From contig OY755044.1 in the NCBI GenBank assembly GCA_963576565.1, positions 44,997,235 through 45,061,234 of the forward strand: a stretch of DNA of 64,000 bases. Direction: 5' to 3'. A program made the position numbers and the translations under genes. This document shows, piece by piece, positions 13,029 to 25,402 of the stretch. The stretch is from Aspidapion aeneum. Its lineage: Eukaryota > Arthropoda > Insecta > Coleoptera > Brentidae. Numbering within the stretch: position 1 is the stretch's first letter; each line of letters begins with the position of its first letter. Under the pieces are notes generated by a model. It searched no databases and was not told where the DNA came from. It was given only the letters and a program-made list of their open reading frames with translations.

Positions 13029-14103
13029 CAGGTTGTCCCAAATTGAGATATTCAGATATTTCTAGAGGATATAGAACAATACTGACAATCCACTTGTGAT
13101 TTTAAAGAGACAATTAAAGGTTGAAACCGAAAAATGATATAGAAAGCATACCGCGCTAACTACCTTTCTGACATGGGGGGTGCCTAGGAGGAGCCTGACT
13201 TGTGTAAGCGTAATTTTAATTTTCTATAGCAAAAACTAAACATTACCAGGTCGTTTGGTTAAATAAGTGTACACCAAAAAAATTAAGGGGTTTTAAGCAC
13301 CGCAGGCGAAAATTTTAAAAAAGGTGGCGTTATAATAAGGACAAAATTATTTATACATTTTCCCCTAGTACCAGGTCAAAGAAATATATAAAAAATTCTT
13401 TGAAAAAGCAATTTAAACCACAACGAAATTTTCATAAATACAAATGTTAGAGGTCCCTCCAAAAATGCAGATCAGGTAAAACGGATCAGGCAAAACCTTT
13501 CATGTAGACAATAAAACGTACGTTTTGCCCGAACTGAACAGGACTGTAGTCGGACCTGTTGAACTGATCGGTAGAGGCTTTGTTTCCGGTAAAACGTCAG
13601 TTTTAGCGGCATTTCTTGTGGTAGTGCATACAATTTTGATACCTTTCGAGTGCAACTTAGAAGTTGGTATACAAAACGTCCGACATTAGATAAGATAATT
13701 TTTTAGAAAATCAAACAGGTTATTGTCTTCCTCCACTAATTTTTAATTTGTTCTAAACAAATAGTCCCGACATGTTTCGTCAGCAGAAACTTACATCTTT
13801 GGGGGACATTCCCAAAATAAATCAGCACAACATTTTAAAAAACTGGTTAAAAAACTATGTTTAGCTACTAAAACGGGTAAGTCATAGACATTTAAAACAA
13901 AAAACATTATTGACAAAAGCAGTGCTTCCTTCATGGTGTACCAAAAACTGATCTAAAAACGTACTACGTACGTAAAACTATCAAGTGTGTACGCTAGTCT
14001 TTCAACCGTCATACTTGACCCTTTTGACTGACAGGCAAGACGTAAGGTAAAATGTTATGTCCGGGCTTTAGAGACACCAAAAACCTTGAATTGCGACAAC
14101 CTG
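13029..14103. mobile_element. Tc1/mariner-like non-autonomous element (TA TSD)
   Basis: Left end TA|CAGGTTGTCCCAAATTG and right end (reverse complement) TA|CAGGTTGTCGCAATTC. The inverted match is about 14 bp with one mismatch, and TA lies outside both ends. No transposase frame is seen inside. Moderate support because the TIR is short. Confidence 0.5.
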
Positions 14104-16570
14104 TATAATGTTATATTTTATTTCTATTGTTTTGTATCATTAACATTTAAAATTCTTAAATAAAACAAATGAAAAAAAAATTGTGCTAAATTTATGTAAA
14201 TTATTTTTTTTTCAATTAGCACAAAAAGTGTAGGAGTCACTAACTACCAGCCATTTTTTTGTTTTTATCTTTAAAAAATGTAAATTGTTGTGTTTTGGAA
14301 CACCTGCCTTTACAGTATTTATTAGGGTTTCCAAGCAATTAATTTTGGAAACAAGTATTTGAGTTTTAACAAGATTTTACAAGAAACTTGTTTAAATTGA
14401 TTGAATAAGAATATCGTAAGATGCGTATTCATTAGTAGCAAATCATATCGTGTCGTATCTGATCAACATCAATTATCCACTAAACACAAAAATTTTAATA
14501 ACGTTAAGATAATGTTTAATTTAAAAACATAACGTTGGATTGGATGTTAGTTCTAACGTTCATAGTGAAAAAAAGCTTAATAAATCGTTTTTCGACGTTA
14601 GAAAAATAAAATTATATTTTTCTAACATTGAAAATACTTTCCCAACTTCAAAAAACGTTTGTTTTCTTTAAATGTTTTTCGAACGTTAAAAAATACTGAT
14701 TTTTTAACAGTGATAAAGAAATGTTTCTCTAACATTCAGAAATAGAGGTTTTTTTTTAACAATGAAAAATAAATGCTTGTTTAACAATGAAAAAATATAT
14801 ATTTTTGAAACATCTCCAAAGACAAGGTAACTTAAATAACGTAAATATAATTCTTCTATTTTGGAAACGCAGAGCAGCAAGAGTCCGTTGATGTTTCCGG
14901 GAACTCGACGGACGACGAAAATTCGAATCCGTAGCTTCTGAAAATTAAATTTATAATTTTATTAAAACATTAATTTTGTAGTAAGTGCCTCGCTACGAGG
15001 CCAAACGAATGCCTCATTCATTCATCCATGCTCAAGTAAATAAGGTCCGGCGGCTAATCGGCCGCGGCGAATTTTCGAATTCTTACCTTACCTTATTTTG
15101 TGGTGCTTCATTTAAATTACTTCACACCTATTTGTTGTTCCTTAACTATTTTAACGTTATTAATAAGTATATTTTTTGTAATAATTTTTCATGAAATTTT
15201 AGTTAGGATTTCCTACATGATTTTGTGCTTAATGAGTAATACCATATGCAGTGTCGGATTTGTCCATCGAGCAAACGGTTTGGTTTGTTCGCCCCCTCTC
15301 CCTGCGTACGAAAATGGACCCCTTGCGGAAAATTAGTGAGTAATATAGCAAGTCAATTTTAATTTTTTTTTAAGGGAGGGCGTTTTTTAAGGGAGGGTCT
15401 TTTTTTCTGGTTGTCAAATTTTTGCAAGACAGTTGGGACCCCTAATTTCTCTGCCCGGTAGTACTTTAAGGTGCCAGTCCGACACAGCATTACTTTAAGA
15501 GTTTTTTTCTTACAAGCTTAACTAAATTACTAAATAACGGAAGACCAAAAATCAAAACGTTTCGTAACAAATCAAGATTCTTTTTTTTCAAACTGTCAAG
15601 AGACTAAAAACATTTCAAATGATGCATATAATCACTGCATTAATTTTTTACCAATGTTTAGGAACCACTTTGTATACCTAAAAATTTATTTAATTGTTGA
15701 CATTTTACTGTATCTACTTATTCCTAATTTAAAAGTACGTATGTTATCTGAAGTGGTATCATTGCCACCAATGGATACGTGGCTTTAAAATTTGCATTAC
15801 TTACATTTTATCTGATAATAAATTTTATTTACTTGGTATAAACTGTACATATTAAGTTATATTTTCATAATCAGGTTTTGAGTCAATACATAATAAAATA
15901 TAATATTTATATTTCATATTATATTTCTAAAATGATAGATGTTCGAAAAATATAAACAAGTATTTTTGACCACCTTTAAAATTGCGCCAACAAGAACCAT
16001 GCAAAATTTTGCTGCGTACCAACAGACAATTTCTCTCAATCAGATATTGTTATTTCCTTCAAGAAAACATTTTATATTTAAATTTGACGCGATAATTAGC
16101 TAATAAAAGATAACCTATGCGCGGTTTTACTCACCGCGCGGTTTTTTGTTGGCGCTGTTTTAAGGGTCGTGCGCAAACATTTTAAAAACCTACTGAATGC
16201 ATGGCATGCCAGTTTCTTTTCTCCTAACCACTTTTTTTACAAAATTAACTTTCTAAAAAATGCTTACTAAATATTATTATTAACTTTTTAATTTGTTTGT
16301 ATATATGTATTTATCTTTATACTAGTGGTTATGAAAAAAATTAACTAAACTGCTATGTATTGGTGTAGGGATTTGTAAAAATGAAAGAGGAATACAAACA
16401 AATAAACAATAAATATAATTTAAGAAAAAATTATATATAATAACTTAGATAAAAAACTACTACATACAAAAAAGATTTTAATAGCCTTAAGTTTTTCTAT
16501 GATTTGTATTCCTCTTGTTTTGTCTTTTTTGTAAATATAAAATTAATTTAACGCTTCTTCTCTCTTTTAG

Positions 16571-16595
16571 ATGTAATCAGTGTATATGGCGATAA
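16571..16595 (+). CDS. drm: drumstick (Drm), coding exon 2 (C-terminal RCNQCIWR)
   Basis: This 25-bp coding segment is too short for ORF finding. It follows a strong 3' splice site (cttcttctctcttttag). Joined in the phase set by exon 1, it encodes the end of residue 74 and then CNQCIWR before TAA at 16593-16595. That supplies the last cysteine of the second finger (C78) and the short basic and aromatic tail expected of Drm. Phase, acceptor, tail and total length of 81 aa all agree, which makes a chance match unlikely. The 3' UTR is not delimited. Confidence 0.9.
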
Positions 16596-16899
16596 GCGCT
16601 GTTGCCAGTTGGTTGGTGGTGATAAATGCCTCGCTGGGGTCTCCTATCCTCTCTTAAAAATGCAATGTAAGAGTTTTTTCTTTTCGTTTTACTAACACTA
16701 ATAACAACAGAAATGATTACAATTCCTTTAAAAATTGAGTTAATAATACTATACCTACCTATAAATGTATTTTGCATATTATTATACTTTTCGCACCCTC
16801 GGAACGAAACTGACACAACTCGAAATTTAAAAATGTTTACCTTTCGTGATAAAACGACAAAATTAGAGGCCTTCAATTAATTATACCTTACCCAGTTAA
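16596..16899. other. DNA directly after the drm stop codon, probable 3' UTR
   Basis: No coding signal. Probably begins with the drm 3' UTR; no unambiguous polyadenylation site was chosen. Confidence 0.3.
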
Positions 16900-16901
16900 T
16901 A

Positions 16902-17175
16902 GGGACTTATTGCAATAGTGCCAGGCACTAATTTTGCCGGGCACCATTCTGACAGATTGGCATAGAACTGACAGTTGATCTTTCAAAATTGACATAACAA
17001 AGTCGAATTTACAAATCCAGTCGTTTATTTTCCATTAATATTGGCGGCATTATTAATTTTGGCTCTTATAATACACAAAGGCCTAATTTTGAAAGAAGAC
17101 AGCTGCTCTTATAATGCGAAAATGTCAGAATAGTGCCCGTCAGAATTATTGCCTGGCTTTGTTGCAATAGGTCCC
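16902..17175. mobile_element. MITE, ~274 bp, TA TSD (copy 1 of a pair)
   Basis: TA|GGGACTTATTGCAATAG at the left and the inverted GGGACCTATTGCAAC at the right, with TA on each side. Internal similarity includes 'tgacagttgatctttcaaaa' and 'agtcgtttattttccatta', both found again in the element at 43885-44160. Confidence 0.72.
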
Positions 17176-17589
17176 TAATACCTGCGTAAAATTGATGTTC
17201 AACTCAGGAAGTTTCTATACTTAATACTGTTTTTCTGTTTAACTAAAATTAAACTTTTTGAGTAGTGTCAGTTTCGTTCTAAGGGTGCGTTTTGTAAACA
17301 AAATTAAACTAGATTTGACAAGTTGTTACGCAAGTATGTATATGATTTACATTTATATTCGTCCAGAGCCCCCTCAAATTAACAAGCCCGATCCTTCTTT
17401 AAAATACAACACTGTCGAAGGCTGACATTTCCATGACATATTCAAAATTTTAGATCTGTCAGCCTTCGAAACTGTTGCCATTCAAAGTAGAATCGGGCTT
17501 GGTATAAAGGGGGCCTTGATTAGTCTTGTCAACTTGCAATGTTGTTGTAGGTTGCTTCTTCTTTCGATTTGTAACTACATTATATTTTT

Positions 17590-17705
17590 CAGTGGCGTAC
17601 GTAGAAATTAATAATGGGGGGGCTTAAGCGTCTTTTAGGGGTCAATATGCAGTGGCTCTGGGGGCGCTTCAGCACCTAAACCCTTCCCCCCTGCGCACGC
17701 CACTA
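17590..17705. mobile_element. Short hAT-like MITE
   Basis: Starts CAGTGGCGTACGTAG and ends with the inverted TAGTGGCGTGCGCAG. CAGTGGCG is a common hAT terminal sequence. No clear 8-bp TSD could be matched. Confidence 0.45.
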
Positions 17706-18848
17706 ATTTCGAAAATATTAATTTTTTTTTTTCGAAATTATTAATACTCGTATATCATTTATATTTTTTGCTTACTAACTTTTAACATTGTCATAAGAGT
17801 GTTCTTACATATTTGCATTTTTTGAAATATTTTTTTGTTGTAAAATCTTATTTATATTTTATATTTTTAATGTTTATTTTTTTTTTGTTTCAGACCCATC
17901 CATTATCCATGTACTACAGCCGCATACAGTTGCTATAATCGATACTAAGTATTTTTTTAAACCGTAGATTTAAATTTTTGACCTAATCTAGTTTCGTATG
18001 AAAAACAAACCAGTTAAAAACAGTATTTTTTTAGTAACTTATAAGTACCTACTAACTTATTTTTTTTCTGTAAAATGGATGTTATTGCATTTTTCCTATT
18101 ATCCCTGTATATAGATTTTTTAATATTTTAGAATTTTATATCAAATTTTTATTTATAATTTTCGAAAAAGTTTTTAAAAAATTACAAAAAAAGGACTATT
18201 TTTCTTCTAGTCTAAAAAAAATACTTTTGAAAAACCATATTGAATCTTGCCATAATGTTTTTAAAACATTTTTAATTATACTTAAGTGCCAATAAATTGC
18301 GAATCTTTAAAATGCGGCACGGTTTTTTTGTAAATATATATTTTAATAAAATAATATAAAAGAAATGCTTCCTAAACTTTAGATTTAGTTTAAAAATGCC
18401 AGTAAGTTTAGTTTTGTGATCTATTTTTTAAGTCGTATGTTTTGTATTGTTTTTGTGCAATTTTTAACTTTACAATAATAATACTGCTTTTCAAAATTTT
18501 AACCATAAAATTTTGCTTAATTTTTTTCTGATTGTATATCTTTTGCCCAGAGCAAAAAATATAACAGTTTTTAATCAATTTAAGAAAGAATATTGCCAGA
18601 ACGTTAGAAGAAGGGAAATGCTTTATTTTTTTAGTTACTATAAAATATTTATTTATATTTTTAAAGTTAAAATTTTAGAATTACATATTTTGTAAAAATA
18701 CACAAGTAAATATTTTGAATTGCGTTGTTTTATTTAAAAAAAAGCGAAATATTGAAACTTTTTTGCAAAGCCGAATCTCAAATATCAAGAAAAAATTAAA
18801 TGATTGTGTAAACTGTATCTTATTGCATCAAGCCGTTTACGAGGTACG
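17706..18848. other. AT-rich DNA, no gene seen
   Basis: Mostly A/T homopolymer-rich sequence. A splice-acceptor-like pyrimidine tract ending TTTCAG at 17893 was noted but is not tied to any exon. Confidence 0.4.
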
Positions 18849-19372
18849 CAGAAGGGGGCAATTAGCCGCGGCCGATTGGCGGCAGCCCTATTTGCTGAGG
18901 GGTCAATTTGCCGCCGCCCAATTCGCCGCGGGAACAATTCGCCGCCAGAATTTTTGTTTATATATTATATTAATCTAACATAACATATATTTTTTTAAAT
19001 CATAAATCCCCTGTCCTCTTGCTGGGAGATCAAAATCTGTGTTAAACCTAACCGAAGTCAATTGATCACCAACATCTTGCAAAAAAAAAACTCCACAAAA
19101 AAAATGGTTTTTCGAAAAAAACTTCTTTTTCAGTTAGTTTTTTAAAAAACTAATTTATAAAAATAAGCAAAAAAGAAATTTTGTAATTTTTTTTTTGAAA
19201 ATGATACTTTTTTAAAAAGTAGTTTTTTCAAAAACTAACCTACAAAAAAAAAGAAAAACATTTAAAATAAAATTAATATTTTTAAAAACATGTTTACCAC
19301 ACACAAAACATTAAAATAAAAATTACAAAAAATTTTTGCGGCGAATTGTTCCGCGACCAATTGTCTCACTCT
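18849..19372. repeat. Foldback-like repeat with iterated GCCGCGG motifs
   Basis: The left side is built from repeats of a CAATTNGCCGCGG-type word (gcaattagccgcggcc, caatttgccgccgccc, caattcgccgcggg, caattcgccgcc). The right side has the inverted words gcggcgaattgttccgcg and accaattgtctc. The middle is A/T-rich and also folds back. CGAGGTACG occurs at both edges and may be a 9-bp target duplication. Confidence 0.5.
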
Positions 19373-19857
19373 CGAGGTACGGACAAGGGGTTTTTCAAAA
19401 TTTAAGTTTTGGAAGGATGTCCCTAACTTTTTTAATTGAAAATTTTTAGCAAATTTGCATATATATTTTTTTTATAAAGAATCTTACATTTAATTTTTGA
19501 ACTATTATAATAATATTAATATTGTTTTATGAAATGACCATCTTTTTGTTCGATTTACAAAATAAGAGTAAATATTTCTTAAAATAACTTGTAATTCTAT
19601 GTATTTTTAGCTTTTATTTAAACTTTTAATTTTTTTAGTTGGTTCGGTTCTGTTAAACTTTTAAAATAGTAGGTAAATCAAGAAACTAGTCAACAATAAA
19701 AAAATATATTTAATATTAATTGTGATTTTAAAGAACATTTTTTACGCTCATATTGAACGTGAAATAAAATCTATAAAAACGGTTCGATATTTTTTCAACA
19801 TTTATAGAATTTAAAGAAACCGTTTGTTATTTGGCAATACTGCATGGTTTTAAATAA

Positions 19858-21072
<1,215 letters not shown>

Positions 21073-21074
21073 TA

Positions 21075-21494
21075 CAGGGTGAGGAAAAAGTACCGGGACC
21101 CCTTCAAACAAGAAACAATTTGCGATTTGTTTTGACACAATATTAAGATATAATGTCATTGTCACAGCTACACGCATAATAAAATACAGGGGTAATTAAA
21201 TAATCTACGAGTTTCTTAAAGTGTTAACCTTAAGAACAATTATTTAATTTATATTATTCGAAAACAAAATTATAATGTCATTTTAAACGTAGATTTTCAT
21301 TCTCCATCGAATGGTAAAAGAAAAAAATATGGTTTTCATTAAAATTTTTAAAGTTGACCTCCGAAAAACTCTTAATGCTGACAGATACGTCAATGTCAAT
21401 GTCACGACCAAATAGAACAAATTCAATCCTATTTTTGCAAATAACTCTTAGTTATCGAGATATTTAGGGGTCCCGGTACTTTTTCCTCACCCTG
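21075..21494. mobile_element. Tc1/mariner-like MITE with perfect 28-bp TIRs
   Basis: The left terminal CAGGGTGAGGAAAAAGTACC and the following 8 bases are mirrored exactly at 21467-21494. TA flanks both sides (21073-21074 and 21495-21496). Total 420 bp with no transposase frame. Perfect TIRs suggest recent movement. Confidence 0.9.
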
Positions 21495-21642
21495 TATGTA
21501 TTTCTATATTATATGCAAAATAACCTGAAATAATTAGGTTTTATCTAATTTTCTAAAAACAAAGTACCAAAGACTTCATGGGCTATTTTTAAAAATTAGA
21601 AAAAAAACCTGTATTATTTTTATAGGTTTCGTTTATTAGGTT

Positions 21643-23735
21643 CGCGCGCCGTATACCATCTTTTCTTGAAACATTTCAGCCGATATTTGACCTCTCTAAA
21701 ACTCTACTTCGGAGTGAGCTACGAATCTCAAACTTTGCGCCGTCGTAGATCTTCACGGAATTAACAACACCTCCAAGTTTCATGAAATTCCATAAATTAG
21801 TAAAGTAGTTACGAAATTTCAAAAAACGTCGAAATTTCCACTCACTCACTCATGTATAGATCATCAATATTCTACTGTACTTCTAGACATGCTACAAAGC
21901 TGAAATTTGGCAAACTTATAGAAATTATGACCAAACCCCTGGAAAAATCAAAAAACCCCAAAATTTTAATTTACTTCCCTCCCCTATACATGTAAAGTTA
22001 TATAAAAGGTATGCTAGAGAGCTGAGCTTTGGCCGTCTGATAGGAACTATGATAAAACTATAGAAAAAAAATTAAAAACACCAAAATTATAATTTACTTT
22101 CCTCCCCTATAAATGTAAAGTTATGTAAAATTAACACTGCCCACTTCCAGAAACGCTAGAGAGTTGAGCTTTAGAAGGCCGATTGTAACTATGATAAAAC
22201 AATAGAAAAAAATTAAAACACCCCAAAAATCTAATTTACTTCCCTCCCCTATATTATCCCACTTCCAGAAACGCCAGAGAGCTGAGCTTTTTAAGACTAA
22301 AAAGCACCATAATAAAACTATGGGAAAAAATTTAAAAACCACAAAATTTTAATTTACATTGCACGCTTCCAGAAACGCTAGGGAGCTGAGCTTTGGAAGG
22401 CTGAAAGGACCTATGATGACACCATGGGAAAAAATTTAAAAACCCCAAACTTTAAATTTGCTCCCCTCCCCTATAAATGTAAAGTTATTTCAAAGTAACA
22501 TTGCCCACTTCCAGAAACGGTAGAGAGCTGAGCTTTGGAAGGCCGATAGGAACTATGATAAAACTATAAAAGAAAATTGAAAACCCCAAATTTTAATTAA
22601 CGTCCCTGCCCTATAAATGTAAAGTTATGTAAAAGTAACAATCTCCACTTACAGAAACGCTAGAGAGCTGAGCTTTGGACGACTGATAGAAAACAATTAA
22701 AAAAACCATAAGGTTTTAATTACTTCCCTCCCCTATAAATGTAAAGTTATGTAAAAGTAACATTGCCCATTTTCAGAAACGCTAGAGAGCTGAGCTTTGG
22801 ATGGCTGATAGGAACTATTATCTGGGGGCACAGCAGTGCCCCGCCAAGTTCGCGCGGAAATGGCTTTTCTTGAAACATTTAAGCCCATATTTGACCTATC
22901 TAAAACTCTAATTCGGAATGAGCTACGAAACTCAAACTTTGCACACAGTCGTAGATCTTTATAGAGTTAACAATCTCTACAAGTTTTATGAACTTCCATG
23001 AAATAGTAAAGTAGATACGAAATTTCAAAAAACATCGAAATTGCCACTCACTTACTCATGTATAGATCATCAAAATTCTACTGTACTTCCAGACACGCTA
23101 CAAAGCTGAAATTTGGCATACTGATAGAAATTGTGACCAAACCATTGGAAAAAATCAAAAAACCCGAAAATTCTAATTTACTACTCTCCCCCATACATGT
23201 AAAGTTATGTAAAAGTAACACTGCCCACTTCCAGAGGCACTAGAGAGCTGAGCTATGGCAGACTGATAGGAAATATGACAAAACTGTAGGAAAAACTTAA
23301 AAACCCCAAAATTTTAATTTACTCTTCCCTATAAATGTAAAGTTATGTAAAAGTAACATTGCCCACTTCCAGATACGCTAGAGAGCTGAGCTTCGAAAGG
23401 CCGACAGGAACTATGATAAAACTATAAAATAAAATTACAAAACCCCAAATTATAATTAACTTCCCTCCCCTTTAAATTTAAAGTTATGTAAAAGTGACAT
23501 TCTCCTCTTCCAGAAACCCTAGAGAGCTGAGCTTTGGAAGACTGATAGGAACTATGATAAAACTAAGTATAGTAAAAAATTTTAAAACACCAAAATTTTA
23601 ATTTACTTTCCTCCCCTATAAATGTAAAGTTATGTAAAATTAGCATTGCCTATTTCGAGGAACACTAGAAAGCTGAGCTTTAGAAGGCTGATAGGAACTA
23701 TAATAAATCCATAGGAAAATATAAAAAAACCTCAT
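21643..23735. repeat. Composite repeat with ~140-bp minisatellite (two head-plus-array copies)
   Basis: Each copy has a ~350-bp head (phrases 'cttgaaacatttcagccgat', 'actcatgtatagatcatc') starting near 21643 and again near 22845. Each head is followed by tandem units of about 140 bp that share 'cttccagaaacgctagagag' and 'ccctcccctataaatgtaaa'. Anchors lie near 22143, 22262, 22366, 22507, 22648, 22772, 23227, 23366, 23508 and 23655. The second head is preceded by a GC hairpin (gggggcacagcagtgcccc, about 22824). A shorter copy lies at 51513-51995. Head, minisatellite and hairpin resemble Helentron-derived DINE elements, but that class is inferred. Confidence 0.75.
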
Positions 23736-23805
23736 AATTTTTAATAAGGCATTGCAAAACTTTTGAATAATATTCCTCATATTTTACTACTTTAAAACTT
23801 AAATA

Positions 23806-23985
23806 TTATCCAAATCCTTTAAAAAAGGAGTGAAATCATAACAAAAACATTTCATGTAAAAAAAGCCAAGTACGCGAGAGTGGTGTTCCGTTAAAAGAAT
23901 TGAGATAAAAGTAAAGCCAAGTTCTCCAATACAAATTTTAAAATGAAATATTCTCACTAGTTTGGAAATGTTTTTGTAAGCTTGG
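23806..23985 (+). repeat. Interspersed repeat, copy 1
   Basis: The stretch holding 'gccaagtacgcgagagtgg' and 'gccaagttctccaatacaaa' is found again in reverse complement at 52001-52138. It lies immediately downstream of the minisatellite element at both loci, so it may be a terminal part of that element. Confidence 0.65.
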
Positions 23986-24040
23986 CTATTACGGCTGCAA
24001 ATGACTCTTAGGCAGAGTGCTAAATTGAACATAAAGATAT

Positions 24041-24300
24041 TGTTAAATATCAATAACTTTTTATTGTTGGTTATCATTGATTTGCAATACTTTTATTTAT
24101 ATCATTGTACCACATTCACCCGTTATAATGACAAAGTCACAATTTAATTAGAGATCGAAAATATATAACATTGTCAAAAACAAAATAATTTTTTATTCAT
24201 AATCAAAAATCAAGATTTCAAATATTCAGAAACAAAAAACAGAATTCAAAATATCCACACCAGCGTCCTATGCGTCCACTGCATACATCTTCACACAACA
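24041..24300 (+). repeat. 5' LTR of BEL/Pao element 2
   Basis: 260 bp, TG...CA. Nearly identical to the two halves of the 3' LTR; by eye 'cacaatttaatt' differs from 'cacaatttgatt' and 'cgtcctatgcg' from 'cgtcctttgcg'. Confidence 0.93.
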
Positions 24301-24306
24301 TATTTT

Positions 24307-24324
24307 TGGTCTTCGAACCGGATC
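24307..24324 (+). promoter_or_regulatory. Primer-binding site of BEL/Pao element 2
   Basis: TGGTCTTCGAACCGGATC starts 6 nt after the 5' LTR. Its complement has the form of a tRNA 3' end (GGTTCGA of the T-loop, ending CCA). The tRNA species is not assigned. Confidence 0.7.
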
Positions 24325-24820
24325 TTCGCAGAAAATCATTTCGAAAAACAGCATAGCGTAACAAGAGGTTCTACTACGTTATACCTCGCTCGTCAAAACG
24401 CCCTATATAACGATTTTTTTGTATGGAAATGATTCTTTGGACTATTTTTAGTCGATTTAGATACGGGAAATTTAAAAAAAAGTATGGTTTTTTTGAAAAA
24501 TAATTTTTTAAAAAAACGTTACATAGTGATTTTCTTTGACTTGTTTTGGTTGAAAAAAATCAATTTCTATCACTGCATCGTCAAATTTTCGACATAAATT
24601 TGTAAATTAGCTTAGGATTAATAATTTAACAATTTTAAATTAATTACATACCTAGTTTTTCGTGTTTTTTCGCGGTTTTTTCACAAAATTTTGAAAATTT
24701 GTACAGTTGACCTTCCTACAGATGTTTTGACACATTGAGAGAAATTTTTTGCTGGGCCGACTGTTTCCAGGTCATTCGGCCATATCAAACTTCCCAATTC
24801 GATTTGCTTACGCTGACTTA

Positions 24821-24949
24821 CCCTCAGATGCACCGTAAGCACTTAAGCGCGATCATGGGTTTAATCGCGATTAAGTCCTTGTTGCTCACATACAAAACAA
24901 CAAAGATTGAGAATGGATTAGCAAAGCCTTGTTACGGGGCATCTGAGGG
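24821..24949. mobile_element. Tiny PIF/Harbinger-like MITE
   Basis: 129 bp between TTA duplications (24818-24820 and 24950-24952). Ends are CCCTCAGATGCACCGTAAG and, inverted, CCCTCAGATGCCCCGTAAC. A 3-bp TTA TSD is characteristic of PIF/Harbinger. Confidence 0.6.
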
Positions 24950-25035
24950 TTAAAGGCCCAAATTATAGGAAATTATTTATTTAGAACTACTCACCAAGAA
25001 TCGGCGCAGCCGATTCTTGCTTATTGGTTGTGCAG

Positions 25036-25250
25036 TACGGTTCGGTTCGGTTCCGTTCAGTTCGGTTCGGTTCGGTTCAGTTCGGTACGGTTTGGTTTGG
25101 TTCGGTTCGGTTCGGTTCGGTTCGGTTCGGTTCGGTTCGGTTTGGTTCGGTTCGGTTCGGTTCGGTTCGGTTCGGTTCGGTTCGGTTCGGTTCGGTTCGG
25201 TTCGGTTCGGTTCGGTTCGGTTCGGTTCGGTTCGGTTCGGTTCGGTTGGG
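25036..25250. repeat. (GGTTC)n pentanucleotide satellite
   Basis: About 40 tandem GGTTC units with sparse variants (GGTTT, GTTCA). The 'FGSVRFGSVR' frames across it are artefacts. The same GGTTCGGTTC words form the middle of the foldback elements at 40.2 and 49.4 kb. Confidence 0.95.
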
Positions 25251-25307
25251 TTTGGTTTGCCTCAGTTAAGTTCGGTTTGCCTCAGTTAAGTTCGGTTTGA
25301 CTTGTTC

Positions 25308-25402
25308 TTAGGTAAGGTTTGTTGTGTCTTAAAGTAATTCAGCAGGAGTCGGCGCAGCCGACTCCTGCTGAATTACTTTAAGACGCAACAAACCTTACCT
25401 AA
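25308..25402. repeat. Near-perfect palindrome, 46-bp arms
   Basis: Left arm 25308-25353 and right arm 25357-25402 are reverse complements with one mismatch, separated by GCA. A smaller hairpin at 24997-25019 (agaatcggcgcagccgattct) shares the core TCGGCGCAGCCGA. The two hairpins bracket the (GGTTC)n tract. Confidence 0.9.

Larger units (their letters stand above)
3915..16570 (+). other. drm: drm intron (12,656 bp)
   Basis: Bounded by GTAAGA at 3915 and a long pyrimidine tract ending CTCTTTTAG at 16570. It contains an antisense BEL/Pao element (5797-12510) and a TA-flanked MITE (13029-14103). The parts at 3915-5790, 12516-13028 and 14106-16570 show no gene. A ~100-bp sequence near 4195-4300 has an inverted relative near 12600-12690; both contain a C- or G-run next to a TTTTACGTC/GACTTTACGTCCG-like word. 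A short GC-rich piece near 15045-15080 (ggcggctaatcggccgcggc) resembles the foldback-like repeat at 18.85 kb. Confidence 0.85.

Noticed and set aside
17893..17960. Strong splice-acceptor-like site (T-rich tract, TTTCAG) as an alternative drm terminal exon
   Set aside because: In phase it would give RPIHYPCTTAAY..., which lacks the cysteine spacing and WR tail of Drm; the 16571 exon fits both.
25017..25300. FGSVRFGSVR-type frames in three phases
   Set aside because: Translation of the (GGTTC)n satellite in all frames.
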